DNA of 64,000 nucleotides from Phascolomyces articulosus (GCA_025677815.1 JAIXMP010000068.1:1-64000), one strand, 5' to 3'. Shown: positions 49,101-60,992, numbered from the stretch's first letter. Translations and numbers: made by a program. Notes: a model not told the origin generated them from the sequence alone.

Positions 49101-51632
49101 CATGTAAGAAAAAAATCATTTCATTGATGACATACCCGATTATTATATATATATATTGTATTTCAACATAACTAAACAAAATGATACTCTTCTTTTTAGA
49201 CACGTCGACCTAATTCTATTACATGCAGTATTCGTGATCATGATATGGAATTCCAAGTGTTGAACATTTGTGAATTTAATTCAACACGTAAACGTATGTC
49301 TGCTATTATTCGTGGCCCTGATGGTAAAATTAAGTTGTACTGTAAGGGTGCTGATACTGTTATCCTGGAACGTTTGGCCGAAAACAATCCCTTTATTGAA
49401 CCTACTTTGGTTCATTTGGAGGTAAAAAAAAATGAATCTGAAAAAAGAAAGCTATACTATGTAATATGTGTTCTAACTGTTAATATAATTATATAATTAG
49501 GAATTTGCATCAGAAGGTCTTCGTACTTTATGCATTGCTATGCGTGAAATCCCAGAAGAAGAATATGCACGTTGGTCACAGATTTTTGATAAGGCTTCTA
49601 CCACATTGGTCAATCGTTCAGAAGAATTAGATAAGGCTGCTGAAATGATTGAACAAAACTTATTCTTGTTGGGTGCTACTGCTATTGAAGATAAATTGCA
49701 AGATGGTGTACCAGATACGATCTATTCTTTGCAAGAAGCTGGCATCCGAGTTTGGGTGTTGACGGGCGATCGACAAGAAACTGCTATCAATATTGGTTAT
49801 TCATGTAAATTATTGAATGAGGAAATGAGTTTGATCATTTGTAACGAGGATAATCATTGGGATACAAAGAACTTTTTGGAAAAGAAGTTGAAGGAAATTA
49901 ATGATGTATTGAATCGGGGCGATGAACTTGAGGTAAGATATAAAAAAGAAAGAGTGTTTCGGGCAATTTCAAGCGAAAATAGACATGTATACCAACTAAG
50001 AGAAAAAATAATTTACCTAAATTGATAGCCTCTTGCGTTGATCATCGATGGTCGAGCATTAACATTTGCACTGGAAAAGGATATTGAAAAGATCATGTTT
50101 GAATTATCTGTCATGTGTAAAGCTGTCATTTGTTGTCGTGTATCTCCACTTCAAAAGGCACTTGTTGTCAAGCTTGTCAAAAAATACGATAAATCCATCT
50201 TATTGGCCATTGGTGACGGTGCCAACGATGTCTCCATGATTCAAGCTGCCCATGTGGGCGTTGGTATCAGTGGTGTGGAAGGTTTACAAGCGGCTCGAAG
50301 TGCTGATTTTGCTATTGGTCAATTCCGATTCTTGAAAAAGTTACTTCTTGTACATGGTTCATGGGCTTATCAACGTCTCAGTAAAATGATCTTTTATTAC
50401 TTTTATAAGAATATCGCTCTATACTTGACACAATTCTGGGTAAGGGTTTTTAATGAAGGATGAGGAAAAAATACACTCCCATGGTGAAAAAGGTTAGAAT
50501 ATAAACTAACATTTATCCATTGGATCAGTATGCATTCTATAATGGTTTTTCAGGAACGACATTTTACGAATCATGGACCATGTCTTGCTTTAACGTTATT
50601 TTCACCTTCTTGCCTCCATTGGTGATTGGTATCTTTGATCAATTCGTTTCTGCCCGCTTATTAGACAAGTACCCACAAATGTATATGTTGGGTCAAAGCA
50701 ACGAATTTTTCAATCAAAGAAGATTCTGGGGTTGGTTCGCCAATGCTGTTTACCATTCTCTTGTAAGTTTTTTTTTTTACATGACCTGTTTTAGCATATT
50801 AAATGTGCATTTGCTGTAGAAAGGCACTGACATTCATATTTATTCCTATTATTATCCAGATTCTATTCTTCCTTGGTGTTGCCGCATTCAGTGATGATGG
50901 TGTCTTCGCCAACGGTTTGATTGGTGGTCAATGGTGGGCAGGTACTGCTGTATTCACTGCAGTTCTTGGGTGTATCTTGTGGAAAGCAGCATTGATTACC
51001 GAGTAAGTTTGCTTATAAATATGTGTGAACATTTTTCAAATAGAAGAGTGAACATTGGAATAATAATAATTTAACAAATGGAATTTTTTATATACAACGT
51101 AGTACATGGACAAAGTATGCTGTCATTTCACTTGTTGGATCTATGGCTGCATGGTACATTTTCTTACCTGTCGTATCTTATATTGGTCCTGCCATCTCAA
51201 GCGGCGTCTTTCCTGAATATAAGGGTATTGTACCTATGCTTTGGGGCAATGTCAACTTTTGGATGTTTATTATCTTGGTACCTCTTATTTGTAACCTTCG
51301 CGATTTCTTATGGAAATAGTAAGTTGCTGTGTCCTTTTTTTATTGTTATGTTCGGGAATTCATCGTATCTAACTTGTATCTAATTTTTCTCAAAAATATA
51401 AAGTATCAAACGTATGTATCGACCTTTGCCCTATCATTTTGTTCAAGAAATCCAAAAATACAACTTGCCCGATTATCGACCTAGAATGGACCGTTTCCGT
51501 CAAGCTGTGAATAAGGTGCGAAGGATACAGCGTCTCAAGAGAAATCGTGGTTATGCTTTCTCTCAAAACGATAGTGATCAAAACAAAATTATTCGTGCTT
51601 ACGATACAACCGTGCAAAAGCCTCGAGGTTAA
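46185..51632 (+). CDS. DRS2: P4-type phospholipid flippase (DRS2-like)
   Basis: Fifteen exons: 46185-46566, 46784-47250, 47381-47479, 47557-47762, 47844-48134, 48224-48457, 48539-48671, 48756-49103, 49200-49421, 49501-49932, 50029-50439, 50529-50762, 50860-51002, 51103-51318 and 51404-51632; 4047 nt or 1348 aa. It should flip phosphatidylserine/ethanolamine to the cytosolic leaflet at the trans-Golgi with a Cdc50-type partner. The Pro/Gln/Gly-rich N-terminus precedes TM1 with the P4 'QQ' pair at the exon 2/3 junction. The actuator motif reads DGE(V)N ([12 protein letters not shown]), TM4 has PISLMVTME, and phosphorylation is at D611 in SDKTGTLT. The hinge is [11 protein letters not shown]. 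Six further hydrophobic segments follow and the tail is basic. Confidence 0.96.
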
Positions 51633-52099
51633 GCAAGCCACTCCGTTTTTTTTTTAATTGATAATTATTTCCTTCTTCGTATTCTTTTATTATATTTTGA
51701 ATTTGTTTGTTATTATTTCGTTGAGTTCTCTCTCCTCCTTTCGTCCCCTTTTCTATTTTCTTCTATTATATATTTTTTCTTTCCCTTTCTCTCTCCATCC
51801 ACTTCTTACACACACATAACACCCTTTCTCTTTATATATTATATATACAACTATTCTTCTTTCTCCAGAAAAAAAAAACAAACCCTATACCATTTTTCTC
51901 ACACAAAAACAAAACAGATGGACAACACATTTCTTTTTATTTTTGTAATATGTAAACCGTATATGAAGTTGCTTATATTTCTTTCTACTATATTATTAAT
52001 ATATTTTTATTATACAGTCATCATAATTGGTTTTTATACATTATTGTAGATAGTGTGTATTATTGTTTGGATTATAATACTACATTTATTTGTTGGTTT
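51633..52099. other. 3' region of DRS2
   Basis: Pyrimidine-rich then AT-rich; likely UTR/terminator. No gene. Confidence 0.5.
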
Positions 52100-52285
52100 T
52101 ATAACAGCCACTACATTAGACTATGGTTGCTATACCCATTTCTTGGATTATATACTAGTAAAAATCCGATGGTTTGGTATACAGTTATCATTCCTGTTTT
52201 ATCTAATTTGGGTAAGACGTGGCTGTGCCTCATCATTATAATGCTTTTAGACACAATCATGTATAATTTGTACAAGGTTTCTTGA
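52100..52285 (+). pseudogene. Possible membrane-protein fragment
   Basis: An open stretch without a credible start reads LWLLYPFLGLYTSKNPMVWY and then a long hydrophobic run ending YNLYK, with a splice-acceptor-like TAACAG at about 52,109. It lies downstream of DRS2 on the same strand and loosely resembles the last membrane spans of P4-ATPases, so it may be a leftover of a partial duplication or an alternative last exon of an unknown gene. It is not a complete gene. Confidence 0.3.
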
Positions 52286-52564
52286 TGAATGAATGACTTT
52301 CACAGAGTGTTTCGTTTGTGATAAGGACCAATAGTTGATTGTAATACTTTTTTTACCTTGATTTGTTGATAATAAAAAAATATTTGATTTGCCTTTTTTA
52401 TGCAACGATCATTTTTTTACTCTTTTTCGTCATTTCCTTCTTTTTTTTCTTGTCGCATCTTTTTTCTTTTTTGCTGTTTTCATCATCCTTTCTTTTGACT
52501 ATTTAATAAAACCGTAAGATCGATAACAATTTTCTTTGATCTACCACTAGTATACAATCACTCA
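52286..52564. promoter_or_regulatory. Upstream region of the orphan membrane-protein gene
   Basis: A T/TTC-rich tract (about 52,410-52,480) before the ATG at 52565; no defined box. Confidence 0.3.
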
Positions 52565-53698
52565 ATGTATCTAAGGCGAAACAGTACCTCACCACCAATT
52601 GTAGCCTTTAGTGGTCGTCGCAATAGCTCAGCATCGGGGCCAGCAGATGATTCTCCTGTCGTTCTATCCGATGAAGAACGTCTAAGGCGTCGCAGCGAAG
52701 ATAGTTCCTTTTATGACCCGACTGCAATCACTCCTATCCTTCACAAAATTACCCTAAGTTCTTTATTGGAACAGGCAGAACGAGAACAAGAAGAAATGCT
52801 AGCTGCCATAGAAGCCATTAAACAAAAACGAACGTCTTCACTAGCAACGGGGAACATGGAAGGAGGAATAGGAGGAGATGGATATGATGACGATGATGCT
52901 GATGATGAAGGACTTGAACCTCTTTCAGATGAACTTGTTGAAAAGTATCGAAGACATTTCTTGAAAGCAACACGCCATTTACAACAAGAACTACCCAATA
53001 GCTACGTTATTTTGACTGGTATCGGTTATGTACCTTCTGTTATTTCGATGGTTCAGTTCCTTGAACCTGATAGCTATTATTTCGAACGTGGACAAGGACG
53101 TACTTACCTATACTTGGTCTTATCCGCCATTAGCTTTTACATTATCACTTATGCTATACTTTATTTTATTTTATTCCCTTGGTTTGCGGCGTCGATGAAT
53201 GGTCAAAATTTGGCCCCGTTAAAGGATGCCATTATTCCTGATCATGATCCACCTACCATTTGGGCAACATTGGATTACAAATTGATTCGTCAAGTGGTGG
53301 ATGCACCTCCAGGACTCCATCATCTACCTAGTATTTTGGGATTTTATCGACTCATGTATATCGTGTATGATATTGCATCCGGGATATTTTCGTTTATTAT
53401 GCTGACAGCAATTATTTTATCGGACAAAAACGAAGATTATTATAATGGTGGTGGACTCGAACAAATGGTATTTACAGTATGGATTTTTATCATTAATACA
53501 CTCATGTTCATGGTGCACATTTATGCTATGATCAAGGCTGATATCGAATTGAGACGACAATGGCATCAACGGAATAAACATAGGCTTTCAAAGCAACATG
53601 GTGAACCAGGCACAACAGAGCCTGAAATTGAAACAGGACAACTATTACCTGATGAACGACAGTGTTCAACGCCACCACCAATAGTGACACAAGATTGA
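52565..53698 (+). CDS. Orphan three-pass membrane protein
   Basis: A single-exon ORF of 377 codons starts at an ATG after a pyrimidine-rich leader. The N-terminal about 115 residues are Ser/Arg-rich with an Asp run and an amphipathic helix (LLEQAEREQEEMLAAIEAIKQ). Three hydrophobic segments follow: about residues 180-207 (LYLVLSAISFYIITYAILY), about 262-284 (MYIVYDIASGIFSFIMLTAI) and about 298-322 (VFTVWIFIINTLMFMVHIY). The cytosolic-looking tail is charged and Pro/Thr-rich. No family is recognised. Good codon structure and flanking promoter and terminator-like sequence make it a real gene; function unknown. Confidence 0.8.
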   Translation: MYLRRNSTSPPIVAFSGRRNSSASGPADDSPVVLSDEERLRRRSEDSSFYDPTAITPILHKITLSSLLEQAEREQEEMLAAIEAIKQKRTSSLATGNMEGGIGGDGYDDDDADDEGLEPLSDELVEKYRRHFLKATRHLQQELPNSYVILTGIGYVPSVISMVQFLEPDSYYFERGQGRTYLYLVLSAISFYIITYAILYFILFPWFAASMNGQNLAPLKDAIIPDHDPPTIWATLDYKLIRQVVDAPPGLHHLPSILGFYRLMYIVYDIASGIFSFIMLTAIILSDKNEDYYNGGGLEQMVFTVWIFIINTLMFMVHIYAMIKADIELRRQWHQRNKHRLSKQHGEPGTTEPEIETGQLLPDERQCSTPPPIVTQD

Positions 53699-54148
53699 TC
53701 AGCACCATCTCTCTCATTTTTCTTTATATTCTTTTTTCTCTCATCATTTATTCCTTCTTCTGTATATACAAAAATTATACCACGACTCATTTGCATTACG
53801 AATTGTATCCTTTCTCTTTAACACTATTTATAAACTTACTTAACTTGATGTCTCATCTTTTCCTTATTACATATACTTGTATAAACTCATATTTTCTCAT
53901 TCATTACATAATAACAATATACAAAGAAATATAGCAACCAATTTACCATCATTGCTTCTTTAAAAGCATACTATATTTATTATTGTTCTTTTTTTTGATT
54001 CTTAAATGGTTGGCCATTTTATATTCAATGATCAAAGCATTTTTTTGTAGATTAACTATTATGCTTCAAAAGTACGATGAACATTGATCAATTCTAGTTT
54101 AAGTGTATATATTAATTAATAAGTAGTGCTTGGATTAACCTTGTAAAA
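53699..54148. other. 3' region and AT-rich spacer
   Basis: No gene. A 90-codon plus-strand stretch overlapping the stop of the membrane protein gene is Phe/Ile/Leu low complexity. Confidence 0.5.
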
Positions 54149-54360
54149 TGCTATTAATGAAGCAATGGCAAAGAGAAAGAGAAAAACTATTTTTAAATGA
54201 CAATGCAATCTTTTTGGATGTCATTGATTACTTTTTTGTCTCCATAAATGTCAGAGTCGTCAAAAAGGCATTGGATGGATTTGTGACCAGGTAACTGAAT
54301 TTTAACTAGCACTATAGAAAACGTTGCCACGGATATATATACAGATCAATAGGGTATCTA
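54149..54360 (+). other. Unassigned exon-like segment
   Basis: From an ATG at about 54,149 the frame reads LFLNDNAIFLDVIDYFFVS and VVKKALDGFVT, then meets a good donor (CCAG|GTAACT at about 54,291). An acceptor (CACTATAG) about 25 bp on would continue RCHGYIYRSIGYL. That spacing is too short for an ordinary intron, so this is probably a gene relic beside the MULE-like relic. Confidence 0.25.
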
Positions 54361-54663
54361 TCGCCTTTTTTTTTTAAAAAAAAAAAAAAGAAATACGCGC
54401 AGCCGTATATACGTAACGAATTGAATTTGGGATTACATTTTATTATAGCATATGAAGAGCGTAGTTCAAGCTTTTGCATAAATCGCCTTTCACAAAAAAG
54501 TCATCAGCGCGGTCACCTGCCCATGATACCAAAATTTATTTATCAGGAAAAACTACACCCTTCCAAGAAAAAATTTTGAACATTAAGATTTCTCCTTACT
54601 AACTACGCCCGATTCGCTAATACATCGACGCGTTTGTTATAATATATTTTTATTACCCTTATC
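54361..54663. other. Spacer with inverted T/A homopolymer
   Basis: T10A14-type inverted homopolymer near 54,367-54,390, then a slightly GC-richer stretch. It could be the outer part of the MULE-like element; terminal inverted repeats were not found. Confidence 0.35.
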
Positions 54664-55805
54664 ATGGCCGCTGCATCTGATGACCTTGGGTACCTCATCC
54701 GTGCTCTACACTATTCCATCCCAGTTGTTGGAAAAATATTTGATAAGCAAACTACCAATGAAAAATGGGATGATGCAAATCCTCTAACTTTATCACCAAC
54801 CGCTCCTACATTCCCGTTTCCAAGTCATCAGATGCACGCTCCAGCACTAATGGCCGCCCAGAGACTGTTGAACATAGTATTATTTTTTATTGTGATCATT
54901 CAAGAAGCACTTCGTTCTTCTAACTCATCTACGCTTGCTTCTTCCTCTTACTAACAACTCACCATCTAACAAAAAAAGATGAACTGGAAAGCTATCTATC
55001 AAATGCAACTACCTGCGAAATATCATGTTTAATTCTTAATAAGAGGCAAAATCAAAGTTAAATATCATTGGCAGCACGTAGATCATGATCCCACTCAAAT
55101 ATCTGATGCAATACGATCAGATTTTCCACTTGAAATTCGTGAATGGATCAAAAGCATGTTGAAAATGGGTTAGATTGGAATAAAATTCAAGCCTATCTAC
55201 GACTTACTGATGAAAAGCTTACAAATACTGAGAAAGATACTGGTCCATTACCAAATGCTCACTAATTAAACCTTATCATATTATCAACGTTATCGCCAGT
55301 GAACATTCAAGATTACCAAAAGAAGTATCCTATTGACAGGACAAGTGTTATTTTATGGCTTGAAGAATTGAACAAGCGATGTTATCATATGTTCCACCAT
55401 GTAAAAAACTCATCATAATTCATTATACCATGATAATCATCACCTCGAGCATTGTTAAGGAAAATATATTCTGTAGATTTATAATAACAAATATCGGCTC
55501 GTATATATTCTTTATGTACGTAGCTGTGTTGAATAGTTTGAAGGATATCTATATGGGTCCCACGCATATAACTTGTGAATCAACCATGTCACCCAAGAGT
55601 GATGCATATTTATTCTCCATTGTTGCTAAACATACTGTTATCGGTCAAGGCTATCCACTTGTATTTATGATTACAGACAAGGAAGATAGCGAAGCTTTAC
55701 AGATGTGACTTCGATGGCTTCGAAATGATGTGCATTATGTATACTCCCGATTGTATTTTGATTGGAGGTGGTCCTGATGAAATCAACAGTATTCGTTTAT
55801 GGTAA
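54664..55805 (+). pseudogene. MULE-type (Mutator-like) transposase relic
   Basis: The relic begins with an ORF of 96 codons (MAAASDDLGYLIRALHYSIP...), then broken frames: KVKYHWQHVDHDPTQISDA and LPLEIREWIKSML (about 55,050-55,160), IQAYLRLTDEKL (about 55,185), VNIQDYQKKYPIDRTSVI (about 55,300), then an MYVAVLNSLKDIYMG...THITCE core (about 55,515-55,580) with AKHTVIGQGYPLVFMITDKE and, after a shift, WLRNDVHYVY and GGGPDEIN (to about 55,800). In Mutator-type transposases of fungi the second block is the DDE domain, with its first Asp in the 'xxDSTHxT' position; here that position reads MGPTHIT, so a catalytic Asp has been lost. Multiple frameshifts make it inactive. The assignment rests on motif order. 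Confidence 0.6.
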
Positions 55806-57766
55806 CTAATTGCAAGTTTCTTTATGTTACTGGTACATCAAGCATTCATGGATTAAAAAAGTCAAGTTAAAGGTAATATCATGATTTATACGTGGTTGAT
55901 AATGATCACAAGAAAACAAGAGTTTTACAGTTGGGAAATGCCTGAAAAATCCATGGATTTAACAGTAATTTCACAATGATTTTATAGAAAATTATAGTGC
56001 CACAAACCTTATTATATTAATCCGACCATAGATATCACTATCACACATCCAATCTCTCATGTTCAGCACCTTATTATATCTTATAAATATCATTCAACGA
56101 GATATTTAATTGGCTTATGATACCATCAAGCTTCAACAGGTCGCATAAAAAAGGAACATCAGTCCATTACACAATCATGCTCAATAGATACATATGTATT
56201 TAAAAAAACAAAATCATTTGATTGGTTTATTTTTATGAATTGAATATGACTAATCTACTACTACTGCTACTACTGATAAACAAATTCTATCTAAATTATG
56301 ATCATATATAAACCCATAGAATGATTCCTAGCATATTGTTTTACGACAAAAGCAGCAATGGAAAAAGTTTCTAGTATTAGCAATATATAACATCAAACTT
56401 ACTACGTTATTTGAGCTTTAGTCTCCAGAGTAATATTAATATGGGAAGAATGCAACCGTGTTCCTGTAATACAATCAATAAATATATAATGTAAATGAAG
56501 TCATCTTGTATTTTTTTCAATAAGGTACTGATACAGATAGAATAAACCTTCTTGGTAGAATGAATTTGCAAAAGTAAATGATCAAGGATCATTTTTTACT
56601 AGTAGGAAAGTAAACTTATATCATGATAACTACCATATTGAAAAAAATTGTCTATATAAAAAGAGTATAGGAAATTGACAAATAGTATAAGTAACTTAAA
56701 TAAAGGTGTACTTACTTCATACTCTTGGTTCTTTTTTCTATTTGTGTTTTGGTGTGTAGTATAATTTCCCATTTTCGATTTACATGAAGAAGCATCTGTG
56801 TTGAGCAATGTACCTATAGTATATAGTTATATCCGTAGACACATGGTTTGTGTTTCGTCAAGTAAGGGTGTAATTGTAACAAATCAGCAGAATCAAGAAT
56901 AAAATTATTAGTTATTGAAATGCATATCTTTTTTAACAGTAGAATGAGAATATTAAAAAAAAGAGGATGGAAAAAAAAGAGGGAAAAAGAATAAAAAAAA
57001 AAAAGAACTGACGCAACTAGACCGTCAAAGTCGAAACACATTCATGGTTGGATGAAAAAGAGGACTCGACATTAATCAAGAAGGTTTGATTATTATATTT
57101 TACTTCGACTTTACCAGAGATAGTCATACTTTTAGAGTGGTTGGTGCTGGTGATGGTCAAAGACACAACAGCAAATAATAAATTGTGATGTTTTGTATTG
57201 GGACGTAAGGTTGGTAGTTAGATAAAGCTATTCAATCCTTTTTCATACCCGAATTAAAATGACAGGAACCACTATAAAATAAAGTCTCTGATGATACTTT
57301 ATCATTGGCTAAGTTAAAGCCACTTTATCGATCTACATATCCCTCATCTTAAACTAGAAACGCTGTTTTTTGTCATCCATTAAAGCAGAAAAAGCTTTAG
57401 AATCACGCCCTCTAAAATTCGCTGACTGTAAAATGTCTGTAAAACTTGTCATTTTCTCTAATGCATATTGCTCGATATATTTTATTTAGTCATATTATTG
57501 CACCTTTTTTTTATTATATACAGGTTTTTCTACAAAAACTATTAAATAGTTCTATCTATTTCCAAGATTTTTACATAAAATATATGGTTATCATTTCTAT
57601 AGAAAGTGCTGTTTATTTTAAAATAATCTGCATATTCAACATATTTCCATTAGTTTCATGAAGTGCAAAATTCGGAATCAGAAAATGAGCCACAACAAGA
57701 AAAACAAAAAAAAAGAGTCTCTCAGCTTTTTTTCTTTCTCCACATACCATATTTCAATAAATAAGA
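55806..57766. other. AT-rich interval, possible small multi-exon gene on minus
   Basis: On minus an exon-like block at about 56,817-56,716 (acceptor ATAG, donor GTAAGTA) reads SKMGNYTTHQNTNRKKNQEYE. A second block at about 56,470-56,415 (acceptor TTACAG) reads EHGCILPILILLWRLK and stops. Intermediate exons and the start cannot be fixed, so no CDS is called. The remainder is AT-rich with nothing recognised. Confidence 0.3.
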
Positions 57767-58087
57767 ATGCAAGACTCAACAAAGGAATCCATCTGGAAGG
57801 TACGTTTATCATTCATACATTAGAATATAATGATATAGAATAACAATGCAATAAAATACTCATTTTTAATTTACATTAGGTTATCGACGTCTCCAAGCAG
57901 ATCATTCACTGGGGTTTCGTTCCCTTTGTTATTTACCTCGGTATGACCCGTAGCAACCCTAGACCCTCTTTGCTCAAGTAAGTCTATTCAAACTGTATCC
58001 ATGATTGTATTTATGAAATGAGTCACCATTGAACTTATTTTTTTGTACATTTTTTTACTATATAGGCTCATTAGTCCTCTTGCTTAA
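57767..58087 (+). CDS. TOM7: TOM7, mitochondrial import receptor subunit
   Basis: Three small exons (57767-57799, 57880-57977, 58066-58087) join in frame to 153 nt, a 50-residue protein. It reads MQDSTKESIWK, then VIDVSKQIIHWGFVPFVIYL (the single membrane helix), then GMTRSNPRPSLLKLISPLA to the stop. The R-S/N-x-P-x-P-x-L...L-x-SPLA ending is the signature of Tom7, a tail-inserted subunit that tunes assembly of the TOM translocase in the outer mitochondrial membrane. All splice sites are consensus (GTACGT, GTAAGT; TTAG, ATAG). The N-terminus is shorter than in some relatives, so an alternative first exon is possible. Confidence 0.9.
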
Positions 58088-58287
58088 ATTAATTGTATAA
58101 AAAATAATTTTTCTTCTTTGAAACTCTATGCTCCACAGCACTTTTATATAAATTTTTACCTTCCTCACTCTCACATATATACACGCCACCCAAAAAACTC
58201 AAAACTCAAAACCCAAAATAAAAAACATGAATGTAGTATATCTTTATCTATATTACATTATGTACATATACAACTCAATTCTTTTTA

Positions 58288-60075
58288 TTATTTCTTTTTT
58301 CCAAATTTTATCTTACACATATGCACTTTTTGTTTTAAAAGGATATCGACATTGGGCAACGTTCGAAAATGACAGTGACTACCACCATCCTCAGTGTCAT
58401 GATGAAAACAAACACGTATTAACGAAGTAGGACCCAGTTGCTTGATACCATGGACAATTCCCACATCACATTCAAAATCCGATAATTCAATCACCTTGAC
58501 CTTTTTCATTACTTGAAGCGTATCTTGTATAGCCAATTCCAAATCTTCTTCTGTCTTGGTACGCCATCCTGATAATTTCAAATTTTCGACATTCCCAATA
58601 CATGGTTTAATGCATTCGCGCCATACACGGGCCGTATAAGCATTACATCGTCCAAGACATAATGTTTTTAAATGGGTAAGGTGAATTAAAGATTGATATC
58701 GTTCCATCAATGGATCATCCCTGTGTGGTCTTCGTTCACGTCGTCGTCTTAATAAAGACGTCAATCCTCCTTCTATTATTTCTTGTTGTTGCTGCTGTAC
58801 TTCTTGGTGTTGTATTATTTCTTGTTGTGCATGTTGTTGCTGAAGGGGAAGAATGGCATTGGGATGTCGTGGAAAAAGAAAAGGGATTTCTTCTGAATCA
58901 TAAATACCTACCAAACGTAGTTCTTTTAATGTGGTCGGTAACGCTCTTCGATTCAGTCGTTTACTCATAGGGAAAGCATAGTCACCATGCTCACAAGCTT
59001 CTCGAAATCGTAAATCCAAGACTTGTAATCGTTTTAATCCAGAAAATAAACTAAACATCATGTTGTAATAGCTGCTACGCGTTCGGATATTGTCACAACG
59101 CAGAATTTGAAGTGAAGGGGTGTGTGCAATCAAATCAATAATGTCATCAAAATGCATTTTTGCCAGGAACAATCGCGTTACGTTTTTAAGAAAAATTTTC
59201 ATGTCACGTAATATGGGTGGGAGAGTGCTGATACTCGTTCTGGCGTTCTTTAGGCCATAGATATGAAGAGAGCGTGTATGGATGTGTTGTTTTCGTGCAA
59301 GGTGATTTGGGTTGAATTGCATGGCACTGAGTGTTTCTAAATACAGTTCCCATTCTTCCATGAGATTTCGCCACTAATAGAAGTAACCATGACGTGACGC
59401 GTTAGTGTTTTTTTCAAGAAAAAATTCACCATCATCTACTCATAGCTATATCATAAAGTTAATAGCTGCTCTCTTTACCAGGATTGGATCCAATACAACA
59501 TCACGCCAAAGTTTGCATACACTGGCTAATGTGCATAAAGTGTCAATGTTGTTGCAATATTCAAATATAAGATAGAGTAAATCGACACTGAGCGCATTAA
59601 TAGGCACTGTTTTAAGCAAAGTAGGAAAATTCAAAGCATGGTGTTGTTCTTGTCGACGTTGAATTCTCGTTTGCGTAGGTTTTATGGGTGGTGGACTTCT
59701 GTCTCCTATTCGTTCTGATGGCTAATCCATTGGAAAATATAAAGATCCAGTAACCATCAGTCATCTTTTCTTTCTGTACACCCTCTGTTGGTATTGATTG
59801 AATAGATATTTAGAAAAGAAAAAGAAAAACGTTACGTGTATTATGGGGGCCATTAATTGCGTCGCTGAATTACGCGCCGTACTATTTCGTTGTAAAAGAG
59901 CATTCATATGAGAATCGTCCCGATCTGTCATTTTCATTGCTAATTTTGTTTTCTTTGATCGTTTTTTTCTTAATTGATTGGGATCTTTTGCTTCCAGAGG
60001 CTTGCGTATTGATGTTTTTTCTTTGCGATTGGGAGCTTTGGCTTGGAGGGACATGCGTACTGGTTTTTTTTGCAT
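58288..60075 (-). CDS. F-box / leucine-rich-repeat protein
   Basis: Three exons (60075-59836, 59721-59479, 59373-58288) give 1569 nt, or 522 aa. Exon 1 encodes a very basic N-terminus (repeated SLQAKAPNRKEK / PLEAKDPNQLRKK pattern). Exon 2 holds the F-box (INALSVDLLYLIFEYCNNID...SVCKLWRDVVLDP, about residues 118-155). Exon 3 holds leucine-rich repeat units (LKRLQVLDLRF, LPTTLKELRLVGIYD, LTHLKTLCLGRC, VENLKLSGW, KVKVIELSDF) interrupted by a Gln/Glu-rich insert. F-box proteins link substrates, here through the LRR, to SCF ubiquitin ligases via Skp1. The substrate is unknown. Frame and splice sites agree across all junctions. Confidence 0.88.
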
Positions 60076-60773
60076 TAAGTTTTATATATTTTTTATGAAG
60101 AAATAAAGGAACAAAGAGCTGTGGTTTAAATCAAGTGGAAAGCTTACACAAAGCTAAACAATGGTTTCTTATGCGCTGATAGTACGGTGAACTGTTTTTG
60201 ACACCTGTGTATAACAGTTGGTTTGGTGTAAAGAGACTCTTCCTCTGATAAATTATTATCTTTTAAAGGGTATTGAATAGTATATATATGTTTTATTATT
60301 TTATAATAATAATAATTAAACATAAATGGATGATAATTAAAATATGATTCTATATATTTACAAAATAATATAAATAACAATAAGGTGTGCTTGTATTACA
60401 TATAAAGTTATAAGTATTTTTTTTTCCACACACGAATGAAGACTCTGTTTTTTTTTTTTTTGTAATATGTCATCGCCTCCTTTTTCTCTTTTGTGTGTGA
60501 TGTGTAAAGGGTATGATTTTTGAAATGATGTTACAACGTAAAGAGGCACATCCATATGTACCGTTTATTGTGTTTAAATTGTTTTAGGACTTGTATTTGG
60601 TCGTTTTGTTGATTTTGTTCGGTGTCGTTATCGTTTCATGCCGGTCGTTCAAATATGTACAAAGTATACATGTATAACGTTTGAGGAGTAAAGCTGTTTG
60701 GGGAAGTAGAGGGAGAGAAAAAAAGCAAAGTTTTTATTTTCTCATTCAAAGGTTTTTTTTATACTTGTTCATT
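60076..60773. other. Intergenic between F-box gene and small membrane gene
   Basis: AT-rich with A- and T-runs (for example near 60,448-60,462); no gene supported. Confidence 0.5.
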
Positions 60774-60992
60774 TTATGCAATGTACTGTTCTTGATCGCA
60801 ATTAGGAATCCAAACGATATAGTTAGAACAAGGCATACGACCTGTGGATGAAACTTGATAGCTTAGATAAACACAAACAATGCATGCCGCTATAAGAAAA
60901 CCAAAAAGTATATGTCGAGATTGAGTCCGTCGTCGTAGTTCATCATGATATCGATGAATGGTATTGTATTGAAGATGTTGTTCAATATCCAT
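60774..60992 (-). CDS. Small single-pass membrane protein (orphan)
   Basis: An ORF of 72 codons starts at an ATG right after an acceptor-like CCCCCTCAG, so an untranslated or short upstream exon is likely. It has a polar N-terminus (MDIEQHLQYNTIHRYHDELR), a short basic stretch, a transmembrane helix (ILFGFLIAACIVCVYLSY, residues about 28-46) and a short tail with two Cys. The positive-inside rule puts the N-terminus in the cytosol. No family is recognised; it resembles small ER/mitochondrial assembly factors in layout only. Confidence 0.55.
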   Translation of the reverse strand: MDIEQHLQYNTIHRYHDELRRRTQSRHILFGFLIAACIVCVYLSYQVSSTGRMPCSNYIVWIPNCDQEQYIA

